This document shows, piece after piece, positions 63,935 to 64,000 of a stretch of 64,000 nucleotides of DNA. This DNA is from GCA-2722315 sp032251355. GTDB taxonomy: Bacteria; Pseudomonadota; Gammaproteobacteria; Xanthomonadales; Wenzhouxiangellaceae. The position numbers and the translations under genes were made by a program. The stretch is taken from contig JAVVDV010000008.1 in NCBI GenBank assembly GCA_032251355.1, positions 1-64,000 of the forward strand, given 5' to 3'. The notes beneath the pieces are model-generated. The model searched no databases. It had not been told where the DNA came from and worked only from the letters and a program-made list of their open reading frames with translations. Positions within the stretch are counted from its first letter, which is position 1. Every line of letters begins with the position of its first letter.

Positions 63935-64000
63935 TGTTTCACTCCCGGGCGGTCGTCGGTTTTCTGCTTGCGGCGCGACATCGTCGCGGTCAGGATCAGC
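63931..64000 (-). CDS. 3' end of an unidentified gene upstream of mrp (partial)
   Basis: On the minus strand an open frame enters from the window edge and ends LILTATMSRRKQKTDDRPGVKQ-stop in short form (hydrophobic, then a basic tail), with its TGA overlapping the mrp ATG by 4 nt. The short visible part resembles the end of a membrane helix with a cytoplasmic tail. Too little remains to name it. Translational coupling with mrp-dcd is likely. Confidence 0.4.
   Translation of the reverse strand, partial: LILTATMSRRKQKTDDRPGVKQ

Overview
The window is a GC-rich stretch of a gammaproteobacterial chromosome. The gene neighbourhoods (tig-clpP-clpX-lon-hupB-tRNA-ppiD, petABC-sspA-sspB, yhbY/rlmE-ftsH, surE-pcm-yqaA-nlpD, mrp-dcd, ntrBC next to a porin-glnK-amtB operon) and a REP-like palindrome of the Xanthomonadales/Pseudomonas kind suggest the Xanthomonadales/Chromatiales side of the class, for example a Wenzhouxiangella-like organism. 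The genus is inference; no rRNA or other decisive marker is present.

Region 1 (1-13215) is a CRISPR-Cas defence locus. The trailing end of a CRISPR array (36-nt repeat with ATTAAGAC at its 3' end) decays into four 69-bp units whose 'spacer' is always the same REP-like palindrome. A DUF932-like gene follows, then a strong candidate promoter and a tightly overlapping operon. Its genes are a CARF-type (NE0113 family) protein with a C-terminal winged-helix-like domain, a Cas10 with an intact GGDD cyclase motif but no HD nuclease, a Csm3-like RAMP, a Csx10-like RAMP, a double RAMP, a Csx19-like protein, a TIGR03986-like RAMP and Csx16. The last gene is a PIWI/Argonaute-like protein with a complete candidate D-E-D-D catalytic set. 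The whole is best read as a type III-D-like, cyclic-oligoadenylate-signalling system with an associated Argonaute. No cas1, cas2 or cas6 is visible. The Argonaute link is the most unusual element in the window.

Region 2 (13216-24785) has a gene-free, less GC-rich gap, then recC-recB-recD, with recD split by a +1 frameshift, and a secreted GH16 glucanase. Region 3 (24796-30988) holds a PAS-GGDEF cyclase, a MerC-like protein behind a Zur-box-like palindrome, a DUF962 protein, a patatin phospholipase, a SPOR protein, argS and a gamma carbonic anhydrase. Region 4 (31031-41113) is a tRNA cluster (Pro, Arg, His, Lys), the proteostasis genes tig-clpP-clpX-lon, hupB, tRNA-Val/Asp, ppiD, fabI and tRNA-Arg.

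Region 5 (41156-49773) carries rnd, an FGE-like protein, ntrC-ntrB, a cluster of hairpins and the porin-glnK-amtB operon. That operon is preceded by two tandem NtrC sites and a sigma-54-like element, giving a self-consistent nitrogen-control module; coq7 follows. Region 6 (49817-64000) has DUF3301, smr, surE-pcm-yqaA-nlpD (rpoS is not next to nlpD), an Mth938-like gene, yhbY, rlmE-ftsH, sspB-sspA, the cytochrome bc1 operon petA-petB-petC, degS, a small inverted-repeat element, dcd, mrp and the 3' end of one more gene.
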